Under the pieces are notes generated by a model. The model was not told the DNA's origin, did not search any database, and saw only the letters and a list, made by a program, of their open reading frames with translations. Position numbers and translations under genes: made by a program. DNA of 17,025 nt from Synergistaceae bacterium (GTDB lineage Bacteria; Synergistota; Synergistia; Synergistales; Thermovirgaceae): contig DMCT01000072.1 in NCBI GenBank assembly GCA_003446665.1, forward strand, positions 4,979 to 22,003, written 5' to 3'. Below, piece by piece: positions 1 through 7,865 of this stretch. The stretch's first letter is position 1; the number at the start of each line of letters is the position of its first letter.

Positions 1-266
1 GCTTTTTGCTGCTGGATGAGCCGGCAGCCGGAATGAATCCGCACGAAACACAGGAATTGATGGATTTCATCAAGCAGATAAGGGACAGGTTCGATCTCAC
101 GATTCTTCTGATCGAACACGACATGAAAGTGGTTATGGGTATCTGTGAACATATCTGGGTTCTCGATTACGGAGTTACAATAGCCGAAGGCGATCCGGAA
201 AAGATTCAGGGTGATCCCAAGGTGATCGAAGCCTACCTGGGAGAGGAGTACTTGCAGAATGCTTAA
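1..266 (+). CDS. livG: LivG-type branched-chain amino-acid ABC transporter ATP-binding protein (C-terminal fragment, 5' end outside window)
   Basis: This is the end of an ABC ATPase that powers uptake of branched-chain or related amino acids (LIV/HAAT family), acting at the cytoplasmic face of the inner membrane. The reading frame is open from base 3, so the gene starts before the window. Visible are the Walker B block LLLDEPAAGMN at the very start, the D-loop region and the H-loop LLIEHDM (His near base 118). The tail, with WVLDYGVTIAEG and a final AYLGEE, is typical of LivG. About 87 residues of a usual 250-260 remain. Walker A and the signature motif lie outside. It overlaps livF by 8 bases, so the two are probably translationally coupled. 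Any permease (livHM) and binding protein genes would lie upstream, unseen. The family call is firm; the exact substrate cannot be read from the sequence. Confidence 0.93.
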   Translation, partial: FLLLDEPAAGMNPHETQELMDFIKQIRDRFDLTILLIEHDMKVVMGICEHIWVLDYGVTIAEGDPEKIQGDPKVIEAYLGEEYLQNA

Positions 267-963
267 CGTCAGGGACCTCCACGTTCATTATGGTGGGATT
301 CACGCCCTGAAGGGCATATCGATAGACGTTCCCAGTGGGAAAATAGTTACCCTCATAGGGGCGAACGGAGCCGGCAAGAGCACGACTCTCAGAACTATTG
401 CCGGGCTCGTTCGAAAGTCAAGTGGAGAAATACTGTATGAAGGCAAGCCCATCGACGGGTGGTCCCCAGAGGACGTGGTCAAGGCAGGAATCGTCATGGG
501 GCCGGAGGGAAGAAGGATATTCCCGCACCTGAGCGTTCTGGACAACCTCATGCTCGGAGCATACAGCCGAAATGACAAGGACGGAATTGAAAGGGATCTG
601 GAATGGGTCTACGAGCTTTTCCCCAGGCTCAAGGAACGTCTCTGGCAAAAGGGCGGGACACTTTCGGGAGGCGAGCAGCAAATGCTTGCCGTAGGAAGGG
701 CCCTGATGAGCTCCCCTAAACTGGTGATGCTCGATGAACCTTCTCTAGGGCTTGCTCCGCTTCTGGTCAAGGAAGTTTTCGAGATCATAGAGACGATCAA
801 TCAGCAGGGGAAAACGGTCTTGCTCGTCGAGCAAAACGCCTTCGCATCCCTCAAGATAGCACACTACGCCTATGTGCTTGAGGTAGGGCAAATCGTTCTC
901 GAGGGAACCGGGCAGGATCTGTTAAACGACAAGCGAGTTCAGGAAGCCTACCTGGGAGGTTAA
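259..963 (+). CDS. livF: LivF-type branched-chain amino-acid ABC transporter ATP-binding protein
   Basis: This is the second ATPase of the LIV-type importer; it pairs with LivG to drive transport through LivHM. It is 234 residues, the normal LivF size. Motifs in order are Walker A GANGAGKST (about 34-42), a Q-loop region containing GPEGRRIFP (81-89, a LivF hallmark), the ABC signature LSGGEQQ (135-141) and Walker B LVMLDEP followed by SLGLAP (155-167). The H-loop position reads VEQN rather than having His, as is usual in LivF. The ATG lies inside the last codons of livG, with GAGAGGAG at 241-248 as a plausible Shine-Dalgarno. The final AYLGG resembles the end of LivG, as is common in the pair. 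Specificity could extend to other amino acids or amides, because this family is broad. The downstream gene is unrelated lipid metabolism, so this is probably the end of the transporter operon. Confidence 0.95.
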   Translation: MLNVRDLHVHYGGIHALKGISIDVPSGKIVTLIGANGAGKSTTLRTIAGLVRKSSGEILYEGKPIDGWSPEDVVKAGIVMGPEGRRIFPHLSVLDNLMLGAYSRNDKDGIERDLEWVYELFPRLKERLWQKGGTLSGGEQQMLAVGRALMSSPKLVMLDEPSLGLAPLLVKEVFEIIETINQQGKTVLLVEQNAFASLKIAHYAYVLEVGQIVLEGTGQDLLNDKRVQEAYLGG

Positions 964-1022
964 AAAAGAAGGACTTTTTTGCTTCCAGGTTTTTGGGTTG
1001 AGAACAAAGCAAGAAAACCTGG
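962..1022 (+). other. Two adjacent inverted repeats in the livF-pgsA gap
   Basis: Two perfect stems follow the livF stop. AAAAAAG (962-968) pairs with CTTTTTT (974-980) around a 5-base loop. CCAGGTTTT (985-993) pairs with AAAACCTGG (1014-1022) around a 20-base loop. The first is almost all A-T and its right arm is itself a T-run. The second has no T-run behind it. Neither is a convincing intrinsic terminator. They may slow or partly terminate transcription after livF, or be chance in a short AT-rich gap. I see no convincing promoter for pgsA here. Confidence 0.3.
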
Positions 1023-1049
1023 AAAATTGGCCTGGGGGAGTGAGTCGCC

Positions 1050-1625
1050 ATGACGGCATTGAATCTTCCGAATATGTTGAGCCTCTCGCGGGTATTTTTG
1101 GCGCCGCTGGTCATGGTTTTTCTCACTTTAAGGGCCCAGTTCGGCAGTTTTTTGGGCTTGCCCTTTGGCGATCTTTTGGCAGGAGTAGTATTTATCATAG
1201 CGGCCGCTACCGACACAGTAGATGGTTATGTTGCCCGGAAACATGGAATGGTGACTAATTTCGGCAAACTTGTCGATCCGCTGGCTGACAAGATACTGGT
1301 TACGGCCGCTTTGGTTTCATTGGTTCAGTTGCAGAGATTGCCCGCATGGATCGTGGTGGTGATCGTTTCAAGAGAGTTTTTCGTAACTGGTCTGAGGATG
1401 GTGGCCATCTCGGAAGGGGAAGTAATCCCCGCTTCTTCGTTGGGCAAGGTAAAAACGGTAGTACAGATAACAGCAATTCTACTGGTGATATTTAATCTTC
1501 CTGGAGGGTTACTGGCCATGTGGGTGGCAATGTTGGTTACCGTCGCTTCGGGAACGGATTATTTCCTCAAGAGTAAAAATCTCTTCGTGGAACGGAAAGT
1601 CTCCGGAAAGGATGGTAGCCGATAA
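1050..1625 (+). CDS. pgsA: CDP-diacylglycerol--glycerol-3-phosphate 3-phosphatidyltransferase (PgsA-like)
   Basis: This is a membrane enzyme of the CDP-alcohol phosphatidyltransferase family. It most likely makes phosphatidylglycerophosphate from CDP-diacylglycerol and glycerol-3-phosphate, the committed step to phosphatidylglycerol. The full family motif is present: D55-x2-D58-G59-x2-A62-R63-x8-G72-x3-D76-x3-D80, whose aspartates bind the divalent metals. The N-terminus LNLPNMLSLSRVFLAP is typical of PgsA. Several hydrophobic helices follow and the length (191 residues) is normal. The ATG has GGGGGAGTGAG at 1034-1044, five bases upstream. A related alcohol acceptor (for example another CDP-alcohol transferase) cannot be excluded by eye, but PgsA is the most frequent match for this length and N-terminus. 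It sits alone between the transporter and tryptophanase genes. Confidence 0.88.
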   Translation: MTALNLPNMLSLSRVFLAPLVMVFLTLRAQFGSFLGLPFGDLLAGVVFIIAAATDTVDGYVARKHGMVTNFGKLVDPLADKILVTAALVSLVQLQRLPAWIVVVIVSREFFVTGLRMVAISEGEVIPASSLGKVKTVVQITAILLVIFNLPGGLLAMWVAMLVTVASGTDYFLKSKNLFVERKVSGKDGSR

Positions 1626-1643
1626 TATAATAATCACCATGGA

Positions 1644-1652
1644 TGTTATAAT
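1644..1652 (+). promoter_or_regulatory. Putative extended -10 promoter for the tryptophanase gene
   Basis: TGTTATAAT at 1644-1652 is a perfect extended -10 element (TGn followed by TATAAT). No good -35 hexamer is found 16-18 bases upstream, which is common for extended -10 promoters. Initiation would fall near 1659, giving a leader of about 80 bases. That leader contains a 6-base-pair hairpin, AAAGCT (1698-1703) with AGCTTT (1716-1721), just before the Shine-Dalgarno at 1725-1732. A second TATAAT at 1626-1631 lacks both -35 and TG elements. Confidence 0.5.
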
Positions 1653-1738
1653 TGTTTTTTCAGAGTATAGGCAGGCACTGGTCTAGAATGCTTCCTGAAA
1701 GCTGAGCGTAAGAGGAGCTTTAACAGGGAGGTAATGTG

Positions 1739-3133
1739 ATGGTTTCTTCAGTGCAGCCGGAGCCGTTCAGGATCAGGATGGTGGAACCTGTAAGACTTCC
1801 AGACGCAAGCGAACGGGAAAAGGCCCTGGAAAGGGCACACTTTAACATGTTTGGCTTGGCCGCAAGAGAGATTTACATCGACCTTCTTACCGATTCAGGG
1901 ACAGGTGCGATGAGCAAGTACCAGTGGGCGGCGCTTTTGTGTGGAGACGAGGCCTACGCTGGCGCAGACAGTTTTTATGCCCTCAAGGAATCCGTCAGGG
2001 AAGTACTGGGATTCGATTACGTCATACCCACTCACCAGGGTCGGGCTGCTGAAAACGTGATTTTCGGGACCTTACTCAAAGCTGGTGACAAGGTCCCTTT
2101 CAATATGCCCTTTGATACGACCAGGGCTCATATTTTCAATGCCGGTGCCGAACCAGTCGAGTGTGTCATAGAAGAGGCTTATGACCCTTCCGCGGTCCTT
2201 CCTTTCAAGGGTGACGTGGATATCGGAAAACTTGAGGATGTGATCAACCGTGAAGGAAAAGAACGGGTCCCGCTGATCATGGTGACGGTCACGAATAATT
2301 CCGGCGGAGGACAGCCGGTTAGCCTCAAAAACCTCCGAGAGGTCTCAAGGGTTGCAAGAAAGCATGGGATTCCCCTTTTTCTTGATGCTGCCCGCATGGC
2401 GGAAAACGCCTACTTCATAAAGATTCGTGAACGGGAATTCTCCTCCATGTCGGTGAGGGAAATTCTGCGGGCCATGATGGATACAGCCGATGCAATAGCC
2501 GTGTCCTGCAAGAAGGACCCGCTTGTCAACATCGGGGGGATGATCTGTTGCCGGACCGAAAAAATGTATCATACCCTTCTTCCGAGGGTCATCCTGTATG
2601 AAGGTTTTGCGACCTATGGGGGTCTCGCAGGACGTGACCTAGAGGCCCTGGCCGTGGGATTGAGGGAGATGACCGACGAAGCCTATTTGGGTCATAGAGT
2701 GGCGCAGGTCGAATATCTTGCCGGGCTCCTCGACGAAGCTGGTGTTCCCTTTGTCAAGCCGGCGGGCGGGCACGCGGTTTTTGTAGACGCCGCGGCTTTC
2801 TTTCCGCATATCCCCCGCCTTAAATTTCCTGCGGACGTGCTTTCTGTCGAGGTCTACAGGGAAGGGGCCGTAAGGGGTATTGGCCTCGGAACATTGGCCT
2901 TCGAAAACGAAGACGAGGTCACTGGAGAAATCATTCCCCCGAAACTCGAACTATACCGCCTCGCAATCAACAGAAGAACTTATACAAACAGTCATATCGA
3001 GTACGTGGCCTCCAGGATAATTGATGTTTATAAACGCAGACATAAGGTTAAATACGGGTTGGAAATAGTCGAGGCTCCGGAGGTTAAGGGGCTCAAGCAT
3101 TTCCTGGCAAAGCTGCATCCAGTATCGTTATAG
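1739..3133 (+). CDS. tnaA: Tryptophanase (PLP-dependent beta-eliminating lyase)
   Basis: This is a cytosolic fold-type I PLP enzyme that splits L-tryptophan into indole, pyruvate and ammonia. It is 464 residues, matching tryptophanase and tyrosine phenol-lyase. Family landmarks are PEPFRI near the N-terminus, IDLLTDSGTGAM (about 47-58), GDEAYAG (69-75), THQGR (98-102), LDAARMAENAYFIK (215-228, with the PLP-contacting Asp216 and Arg219), and SCKKD with the Schiff-base lysine at about 259. Residues that separate the two enzymes favour tryptophanase. Asp126 sits in FDTT where tyrosine phenol-lyase has Thr, Leu383 replaces the lyase's phenol-binding Arg, and His454 sits in KHF where the lyase has Phe-Phe. 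ATG 1739 is preferred over GTG 1736 because AGGGAGGT (1725-1732) is then 6 bases away. No Trp-containing TnaC-type leader peptide is visible. The gene is closed by the terminator at 3144. It would supply pyruvate and ammonia in amino-acid fermentation. Confidence 0.9.
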   Translation: MVSSVQPEPFRIRMVEPVRLPDASEREKALERAHFNMFGLAAREIYIDLLTDSGTGAMSKYQWAALLCGDEAYAGADSFYALKESVREVLGFDYVIPTHQGRAAENVIFGTLLKAGDKVPFNMPFDTTRAHIFNAGAEPVECVIEEAYDPSAVLPFKGDVDIGKLEDVINREGKERVPLIMVTVTNNSGGGQPVSLKNLREVSRVARKHGIPLFLDAARMAENAYFIKIREREFSSMSVREILRAMMDTADAIAVSCKKDPLVNIGGMICCRTEKMYHTLLPRVILYEGFATYGGLAGRDLEALAVGLREMTDEAYLGHRVAQVEYLAGLLDEAGVPFVKPAGGHAVFVDAAAFFPHIPRLKFPADVLSVEVYREGAVRGIGLGTLAFENEDEVTGEIIPPKLELYRLAINRRTYTNSHIEYVASRIIDVYKRRHKVKYGLEIVEAPEVKGLKHFLAKLHPVSL

Positions 3134-3143
3134 TTTTTTAGCG

Positions 3144-3176
3144 AAGCACGGAGCCTTCTGGGCTCCGTGCTTTTGA
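3144..3176 (+). terminator. Intrinsic terminator after tnaA
   Basis: AAGCACGGAGCC (3144-3155) pairs perfectly with GGCTCCGTGCTT (3161-3172) over 12 base pairs around the loop TTCTG, ending in a four-T run (3171-3174). It sits 10 bases after the tnaA stop. The T-run is short but the stem is strong. The last Ts are shared with the -35 box of the next promoter. Confidence 0.88.
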
Positions 3177-3201
3177 CTCTACGGCCCGCCAGTCATATAA
3201 T
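3173..3201 (+). promoter_or_regulatory. Sigma70-type promoter for secA
   Basis: TTGACT (3173-3178) and TATAAT (3196-3201) are separated by exactly 17 bases, giving an 11 of 12 match to the housekeeping consensus. Transcription would begin near 3208, about 45 bases before the secA ATG. The -35 hexamer begins inside the T-run of the tnaA terminator, so the boundary between the two units is only a few bases wide. This is the strongest promoter match I see in the window. Confidence 0.85.
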
Positions 3202-3252
3202 CGGACACCGAAACCCTTTCAGCCTTTCCCATCCTTGACAGAGGTGAAATCA

Positions 3253-5943
3253 ATGCTGGAAAGCATAAAGAAAAAACTTGGACTGGACAAAAACGAACGC
3301 ACCCTTCGACGGTACGAGAAGATCGTCGAGGAGATTAACGTTCTCGAACCCAAAATGCAGGAATATTCCGACGAAGAACTTTCAGCCCTTGGAAGACTTT
3401 TCAGGGAAAGGGCAGCCGAAGGAGAGAAGCTTGACGACATGCTGCCGGAAGTGTTTGCAGCGGTACGCGAGGTGTCCAGGCGGACAACAGGACTACGCCA
3501 TTTCGACGTACAGCTTATGGGCGGGATCGCGCTGCATGAGGGAAAGATAGCGGAAATGAAAACGGGGGAAGGTAAAACCCTTGTCGCAACTCTTGCCGTC
3601 GTGCTGAACGCCTTGTCAGGCAGGGGAGTGCACCTTGTAACGGTCAACGATTACCTTGCCCGGCGCGACGCCGAATGGATGGGGCCTATCTACAGGTTCC
3701 TGGGCCTCTCCGTGGGTGTGATCTACGCCTTTATGGATCAGGAAGAACGCAAAAGAGCATATGAGGCGGATGTCACCTATGGAACGAATACCGAATTCGG
3801 GTTCGATTACCTTCGTGACAATATGGCTCTAGATGCTTCCCAGATGGTACAGCGTGATCACGCTTACATAATACTGGATGAAGTCGATTCGATACTTATC
3901 GACGAAGCCCGGACTCCTCTTATAATCTCGGGCCCTTCTGAAGACAACGTAGAGGTTTATAAACGGGCTGACGATGTGGCGCGTCGGCTTAAAAAAGATG
4001 TCGATTTCGAAGTGGACGAAAAGGAACGAAACGTGGCCTTGACAGAAAAAGGTATTGCAGAATGCGAAAAGATCCTCGGGATCCCGGAGCTATTTACCGA
4101 GTACCAGCACTCTGAACTTGGTCATCGTATCGTTCAGGCTCTCAAAGCGCATCATCTTTTCGAAAAAGACGTACACTACGTTATCAAGGATGGGGAAATA
4201 GTAATAGTAGATGAATTTACCGGGCGCCTGATGTTTGGGAGACGTTATTCCGATGGCCTTCACCAGGCTATAGAAGCTAAGGAGAAGGTCCAAATCGGAA
4301 AGGAAAATCAGACGCTCGCCACGATTACTCTTCAGAATTATGTAAGGATGTATGACAAGGTAGCGGGCATGACGGGAACTGCGGCGACAGAGGAGGAAGA
4401 ATTCAGGGAGATCTACGGGCTTGAAGTAATTGTCATTCCTACACACAAGCCAATGATCAGGGAGGATTTCCCGGATGTAATTTACCGGACCAAAAGGGAA
4501 AAATATGCGGCAGTGGCCGATGAGATCGAAGAAACTTACAATAGTGGTCAGCCAGTTTTGATAGGCACTACGTCCATAGAAAGTTCTGAACGCCTCAGCA
4601 AGATACTGAAAGCCAGGAAAATACCGCACAACGTTTTGAATGCCAAGCATCATGAAAAAGAAGCCCAGATAGTTGCCCAGGCCGGAAGATTGAAGGCAGT
4701 CACGGTAGCGACTAATATGGCGGGTCGCGGAACTGACATCGTCCTGGGGGGGCATCCGGAATCTCTGGCAAAGGAAGAATGCGCGCGTAAAAAAATAGAT
4801 CCCGCAGAAAAACCTGAAGATTTCCGGAAAGTCGTTGAAGAGAAAAAACGGGCCTGTGAAGAGGAACACGAAAGCGTGGTCAAACTCGGGGGATTAAAGA
4901 TCATAGGCACGGAGCGACACGAGTCGAGGCGGATCGACAACCAGCTCAGAGGACGAAGCGGACGCCAGGGCGATCCAGGGTGCAGCCGGTTTTACCTTTC
5001 CCTTGAAGATGACCTCTTGCGTCTTTTCGGATCAGATAAAATCGAAGGGCTTATGGGTAAACTCGGCATGGAGGAAGGGGAATCTATAGAGCACGGTCTT
5101 TTGAGCCGCGCCATAGAATCGGCTCAAAAGAGGGTGGAACAGTATCATTTTGATATACGGCGACAGCTTCTGTTGTACGACAACGTCATGAATCAACAGA
5201 GGGAGGCTGTATACGAAGAGCGCAGGAAAATCCTGACCGAGCCCGACGTTCTTGATTACGCCAGGCAGATTGTCGACGATGCATTGGCGGGTATCCTGGA
5301 AGAATGCTTCCCCGAAGATGGTGAACCGCAGCTCGAAGCTGTGAAAGTAGCCGTAAAAAGCACGTTTTTGCCGGGAGACGAAAAACACCTTGAAGGTGTG
5401 GAAACCCCCGGGGATCTGGAAGAGGCGGCGGCCTCTCTTCGTTTGAAGTTGAGAAACAGGTTGGACACAAAGATCGAGGCAATGGGCAGGGAAACGGCGA
5501 ACGCCCTTGCACGTTTCGTGATCCTTCGGGTGTTAGATGCCGCATGGAAAGAGCATCTTCTTGCGATGGATGAACTCAGGCGCGGCATCGGTCTCAGGGC
5601 GATCGGCCAGAAGGATCCTCTTTTGGAATACCAGTTTGAGTCATACAATCTGTTTCAGGATATGATGAAAAGGGTCAGGAAGACCGTCGCTGAATATCTT
5701 TTCAGGGTTTCCGTTGTCGAAGAGAGCCAACCTCGCCGGAAAGAACAAGGACTTGATTTGTCGAACCATGAGGCCGTTCCCATCGGAAAGGCTCTTGGAC
5801 AAATAGACAAGACTTCCCCCGGCGGAGGGCATGGACCCCAGACAAGGCAACCGGTACGCAAGGGCCGAAAAACAGGAAGAAACGATCCATGCCCGTGTGG
5901 AAGCGGGAAAAAATACAAGCATTGTTGCGGTAAAAACGCTTGA
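3253..5943 (+). CDS. secA: SecA preprotein translocase ATPase
   Basis: This is the motor ATPase that drives unfolded precursors through the SecYEG channel. It is 896 residues, a full-length SecA. NBD1 has Walker A MKTGEGKT (about 102-109), [22 protein letters not shown] and the DEVD box (209-212) followed by [23 protein letters not shown] and the NBD2 elements [11 protein letters not shown] (about 487-497) and [23 protein letters not shown] (about 552-575, including the arginine-finger region) follow. The helical scaffold and wing domains come next. The C-terminus ends in a SEC-C zinc motif, [15 protein letters not shown] (about 880-894), with all Cys ligands and a His-Cys pair; this motif contacts SecB or ribosomes in characterised SecAs. 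ATG 3253 is chosen over the in-frame TTG 3235 because GAGGTGA (3241-3247) lies 5 bases upstream and [10 protein letters not shown] matches family N-termini. It is the first gene of the unit from promoter 3173. Confidence 0.98.
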   Translation: MLESIKKKLGLDKNERTLRRYEKIVEEINVLEPKMQEYSDEELSALGRLFRERAAEGEKLDDMLPEVFAAVREVSRRTTGLRHFDVQLMGGIALHEGKIAEMKTGEGKTLVATLAVVLNALSGRGVHLVTVNDYLARRDAEWMGPIYRFLGLSVGVIYAFMDQEERKRAYEADVTYGTNTEFGFDYLRDNMALDASQMVQRDHAYIILDEVDSILIDEARTPLIISGPSEDNVEVYKRADDVARRLKKDVDFEVDEKERNVALTEKGIAECEKILGIPELFTEYQHSELGHRIVQALKAHHLFEKDVHYVIKDGEIVIVDEFTGRLMFGRRYSDGLHQAIEAKEKVQIGKENQTLATITLQNYVRMYDKVAGMTGTAATEEEEFREIYGLEVIVIPTHKPMIREDFPDVIYRTKREKYAAVADEIEETYNSGQPVLIGTTSIESSERLSKILKARKIPHNVLNAKHHEKEAQIVAQAGRLKAVTVATNMAGRGTDIVLGGHPESLAKEECARKKIDPAEKPEDFRKVVEEKKRACEEEHESVVKLGGLKIIGTERHESRRIDNQLRGRSGRQGDPGCSRFYLSLEDDLLRLFGSDKIEGLMGKLGMEEGESIEHGLLSRAIESAQKRVEQYHFDIRRQLLLYDNVMNQQREAVYEERRKILTEPDVLDYARQIVDDALAGILEECFPEDGEPQLEAVKVAVKSTFLPGDEKHLEGVETPGDLEEAAASLRLKLRNRLDTKIEAMGRETANALARFVILRVLDAAWKEHLLAMDELRRGIGLRAIGQKDPLLEYQFESYNLFQDMMKRVRKTVAEYLFRVSVVEESQPRRKEQGLDLSNHEAVPIGKALGQIDKTSPGGGHGPQTRQPVRKGRKTGRNDPCPCGSGKKYKHCCGKNA

Positions 5944-5972
5944 TCAGGGAATTTGAGGGAAACCAGGAAGGA

Positions 5973-7841
5973 ATGATGACAGGAGTGAAGAGTCGAGCAA
6001 GAGCGAATACAGTAGGTATAGTGCTGTTAGCGGCGGCCCTGTGCGTTTCTTTCTTCCTCATGACTGGAAAGGCCGTGGCGCTTGACGTTGAAAGCGTCCT
6101 TCCGGAGGTTTTGAGGGAAGCCCCTTCGGTAGAAATGTATGGTACTGCAAACGGGATAGTCCTTTTGCGCGACATAAAATACAATTTGCTGGCGGACGGT
6201 TCCATGGAGAAGACTACCTACCTGGTTCTTGAGGAGATCCATGGACTCTCGAAAACATGGCCCTCTATTTTACTAGTGGCCCCACCCGGTGGATACTGTG
6301 AAATAATCGAGGCTCAACTTTACGACCCGAGGACAACAGCTCCGATGCTTTCCATCAAACCCCGCGAATCTCTCCTGGAGAATGGGAAAACGACCGAGAT
6401 ACGGATTCCGAACAATCTTGGGGGTCGTTTACTTGTGATCGGTTATCGAACTGTCTTACCCACGAATATGAACATGGAAGACAAGATAGAGCTTGCAATG
6501 GAGCTTCCGATTTGGGAACAAAGAATCTCCGTAGAGGTGCCCGGCGGCACACGGCTTATTTCACATGGCGGCGGTCTGGAACCGACGCTGCAAAAAACCG
6601 GACCTACCGACACCTACACCTGGATGATCCTTGATACTCGGCCCGCTAAAACTCTAGGGCTTTTATCGGAACCTTCGAAAGTCCTTGTCTTCAGCCTTAG
6701 GGAAGGACTCAGGACGGCTTTTGAAGAAGCCATGGCGGAGATGCCGGTACCTTCAGAAACGCCGGTTCCGAAAGAAGTCGAACGTCTGCTTGCCGGGGGA
6801 CCTTCCACTGGTACCGGTGAATCTGTTCTTAGGTTTTTCAGCGAAAATGAGTTTGTTTCAAAGATACTTCCGACTGATTACGTGCGTTCGGCAGGCGATA
6901 TTCCCGATGAAGGCCCCTGGTCTGTCCGAGAAGCGTGCTTTTTGTTGAAAAGCTGGCTGGAAAAGGCCGGGTGGAAAGTTGAAGTTTTGTGGGAACCAGC
7001 AGCAGGGTTAAGCAAAATGGTACCCGGCACGAAAAAACTCTGGGCGCGCCCCGTGCTTTTTCTCGACCCACCTGTGGGAAAGGGGTTTTACTATAAAGTG
7101 GGCCAAAGTACCCCGCCTGGGACGCTGGACCCTTCCCTTTGGGGTAAAACCTTGTACGGTAAGGATCAAAACAGCGTGGTTGAGCGGGTTATACCTGCCG
7201 GGGAAGCCGGTGACCACAGGCTTACGCTGAGGTGGAACATTGAGCTTGACGAAAACGGAATAGCCTTGGGTGACCTCAGGATAAGGGCCAGGGGAGGATG
7301 GCTTGAGATGTTTCCTGTTGGTCGAGTACCTACGCAGCAAAACGACTTCGGATTTCTCGGTGATATAAAGTTTCCCAACATGCCCGACATCAGCTGGCAA
7401 AAAGCCCAGGTTAAGACAACAAACAACGGCTTTGACCTCGATATTTCTTTCCGTGCCTCGATGGGCATCATTTCCGCCGGTGATATTCTCGTGCGCTGGC
7501 CCGTGGCGATTTTGCCCTGGCAGTCTGATGTGCTTTCGGAAAATGGAAAGGCCGGTCTGTCTTTGAGGTTTCCTTTCGTCTTCGAACAGCAGGTAATCCT
7601 GAGATTGCCCTATGGGTTCGATGCCGTCGCCCTTCCCGCAACGCGTCCATATGGCTTTACAGGCATATCATTAACGGAAGAGATGAAATACAACAAAAGA
7701 AAGAGAAACGTAGAGGGAGGGTATAAAGTAGTGCTTTCTTCCTCAGCAACTGATGGAGAAGGCTTCAGAAATTTACAGTCTGTGATCAGGAGAAACCTGG
7801 CCTGGGCGGATATGACCATTCCTCTTAGAAAAACACATTGA
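5973..7841 (+). CDS. Exported protein of unknown function, DUF3857/transglutaminase-like at best
   Basis: I do not recognise this gene with confidence. It encodes about 622 residues. A clear Sec signal peptide is present: basic KSRAR (6-10), a hydrophobic core (about 13-31), and an AVA site cleaving near residue 36. No lipobox is present, because the Cys at 24 follows Leu. There is no second membrane segment, so a periplasmic location is likely. The first 200 residues read as alternating beta-strands and loosely resemble DUF3857, the domain often placed before a transglutaminase core. Around 320-367, CFLLKSWLEKAGWKVEVLW and later LFLDPP recall the Cys helix and Asp loop of transglutaminases, but I see no convincing Cys-His-Asp triad, so any such domain looks degenerate. 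The start is uncertain: ATG 5973, ATG 5976 or GTG 5985 all follow AGGAAGGA (5965-5972), while TTG 5940 overlapping the secA stop has no Shine-Dalgarno. It lies 29 bases after secA and 24 before argS, so it is probably co-transcribed with them. Confidence 0.6.
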   Translation: MMTGVKSRARANTVGIVLLAAALCVSFFLMTGKAVALDVESVLPEVLREAPSVEMYGTANGIVLLRDIKYNLLADGSMEKTTYLVLEEIHGLSKTWPSILLVAPPGGYCEIIEAQLYDPRTTAPMLSIKPRESLLENGKTTEIRIPNNLGGRLLVIGYRTVLPTNMNMEDKIELAMELPIWEQRISVEVPGGTRLISHGGGLEPTLQKTGPTDTYTWMILDTRPAKTLGLLSEPSKVLVFSLREGLRTAFEEAMAEMPVPSETPVPKEVERLLAGGPSTGTGESVLRFFSENEFVSKILPTDYVRSAGDIPDEGPWSVREACFLLKSWLEKAGWKVEVLWEPAAGLSKMVPGTKKLWARPVLFLDPPVGKGFYYKVGQSTPPGTLDPSLWGKTLYGKDQNSVVERVIPAGEAGDHRLTLRWNIELDENGIALGDLRIRARGGWLEMFPVGRVPTQQNDFGFLGDIKFPNMPDISWQKAQVKTTNNGFDLDISFRASMGIISAGDILVRWPVAILPWQSDVLSENGKAGLSLRFPFVFEQQVILRLPYGFDAVALPATRPYGFTGISLTEEMKYNKRKRNVEGGYKVVLSSSATDGEGFRNLQSVIRRNLAWADMTIPLRKTH

Positions 7842-7865
7842 ACCTGAAATGGGGTTGATGCAGCG

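Noticed and set aside
1639..1686. 15-codon frame as a TnaC-type leader peptide
   Set aside because: It has no Trp codon and no ribosome site, and it begins upstream of the likely transcription start near 1659.
1739..3133. Tyrosine phenol-lyase as the product
   Set aside because: The positions equivalent to that enzyme's Thr124, Arg381 and Phe448 are Asp, Leu and His, as in or near tryptophanase.
3235..3252. TTG 3235 as the secA start
   Set aside because: It lacks a ribosome site; ATG 3253 follows GAGGTGA at the right distance and matches SecA N-termini.
3918..3930. TATAAT inside secA as a promoter
   Set aside because: No acceptable -35 element at 16-18 bases and no downstream gene that would use it.
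4090..4869. 260-codon open frame antisense to secA
   Set aside because: It lies entirely within highly conserved SecA coding sequence, has no recognisable domain, and its composition is that expected of a reverse-strand shadow.
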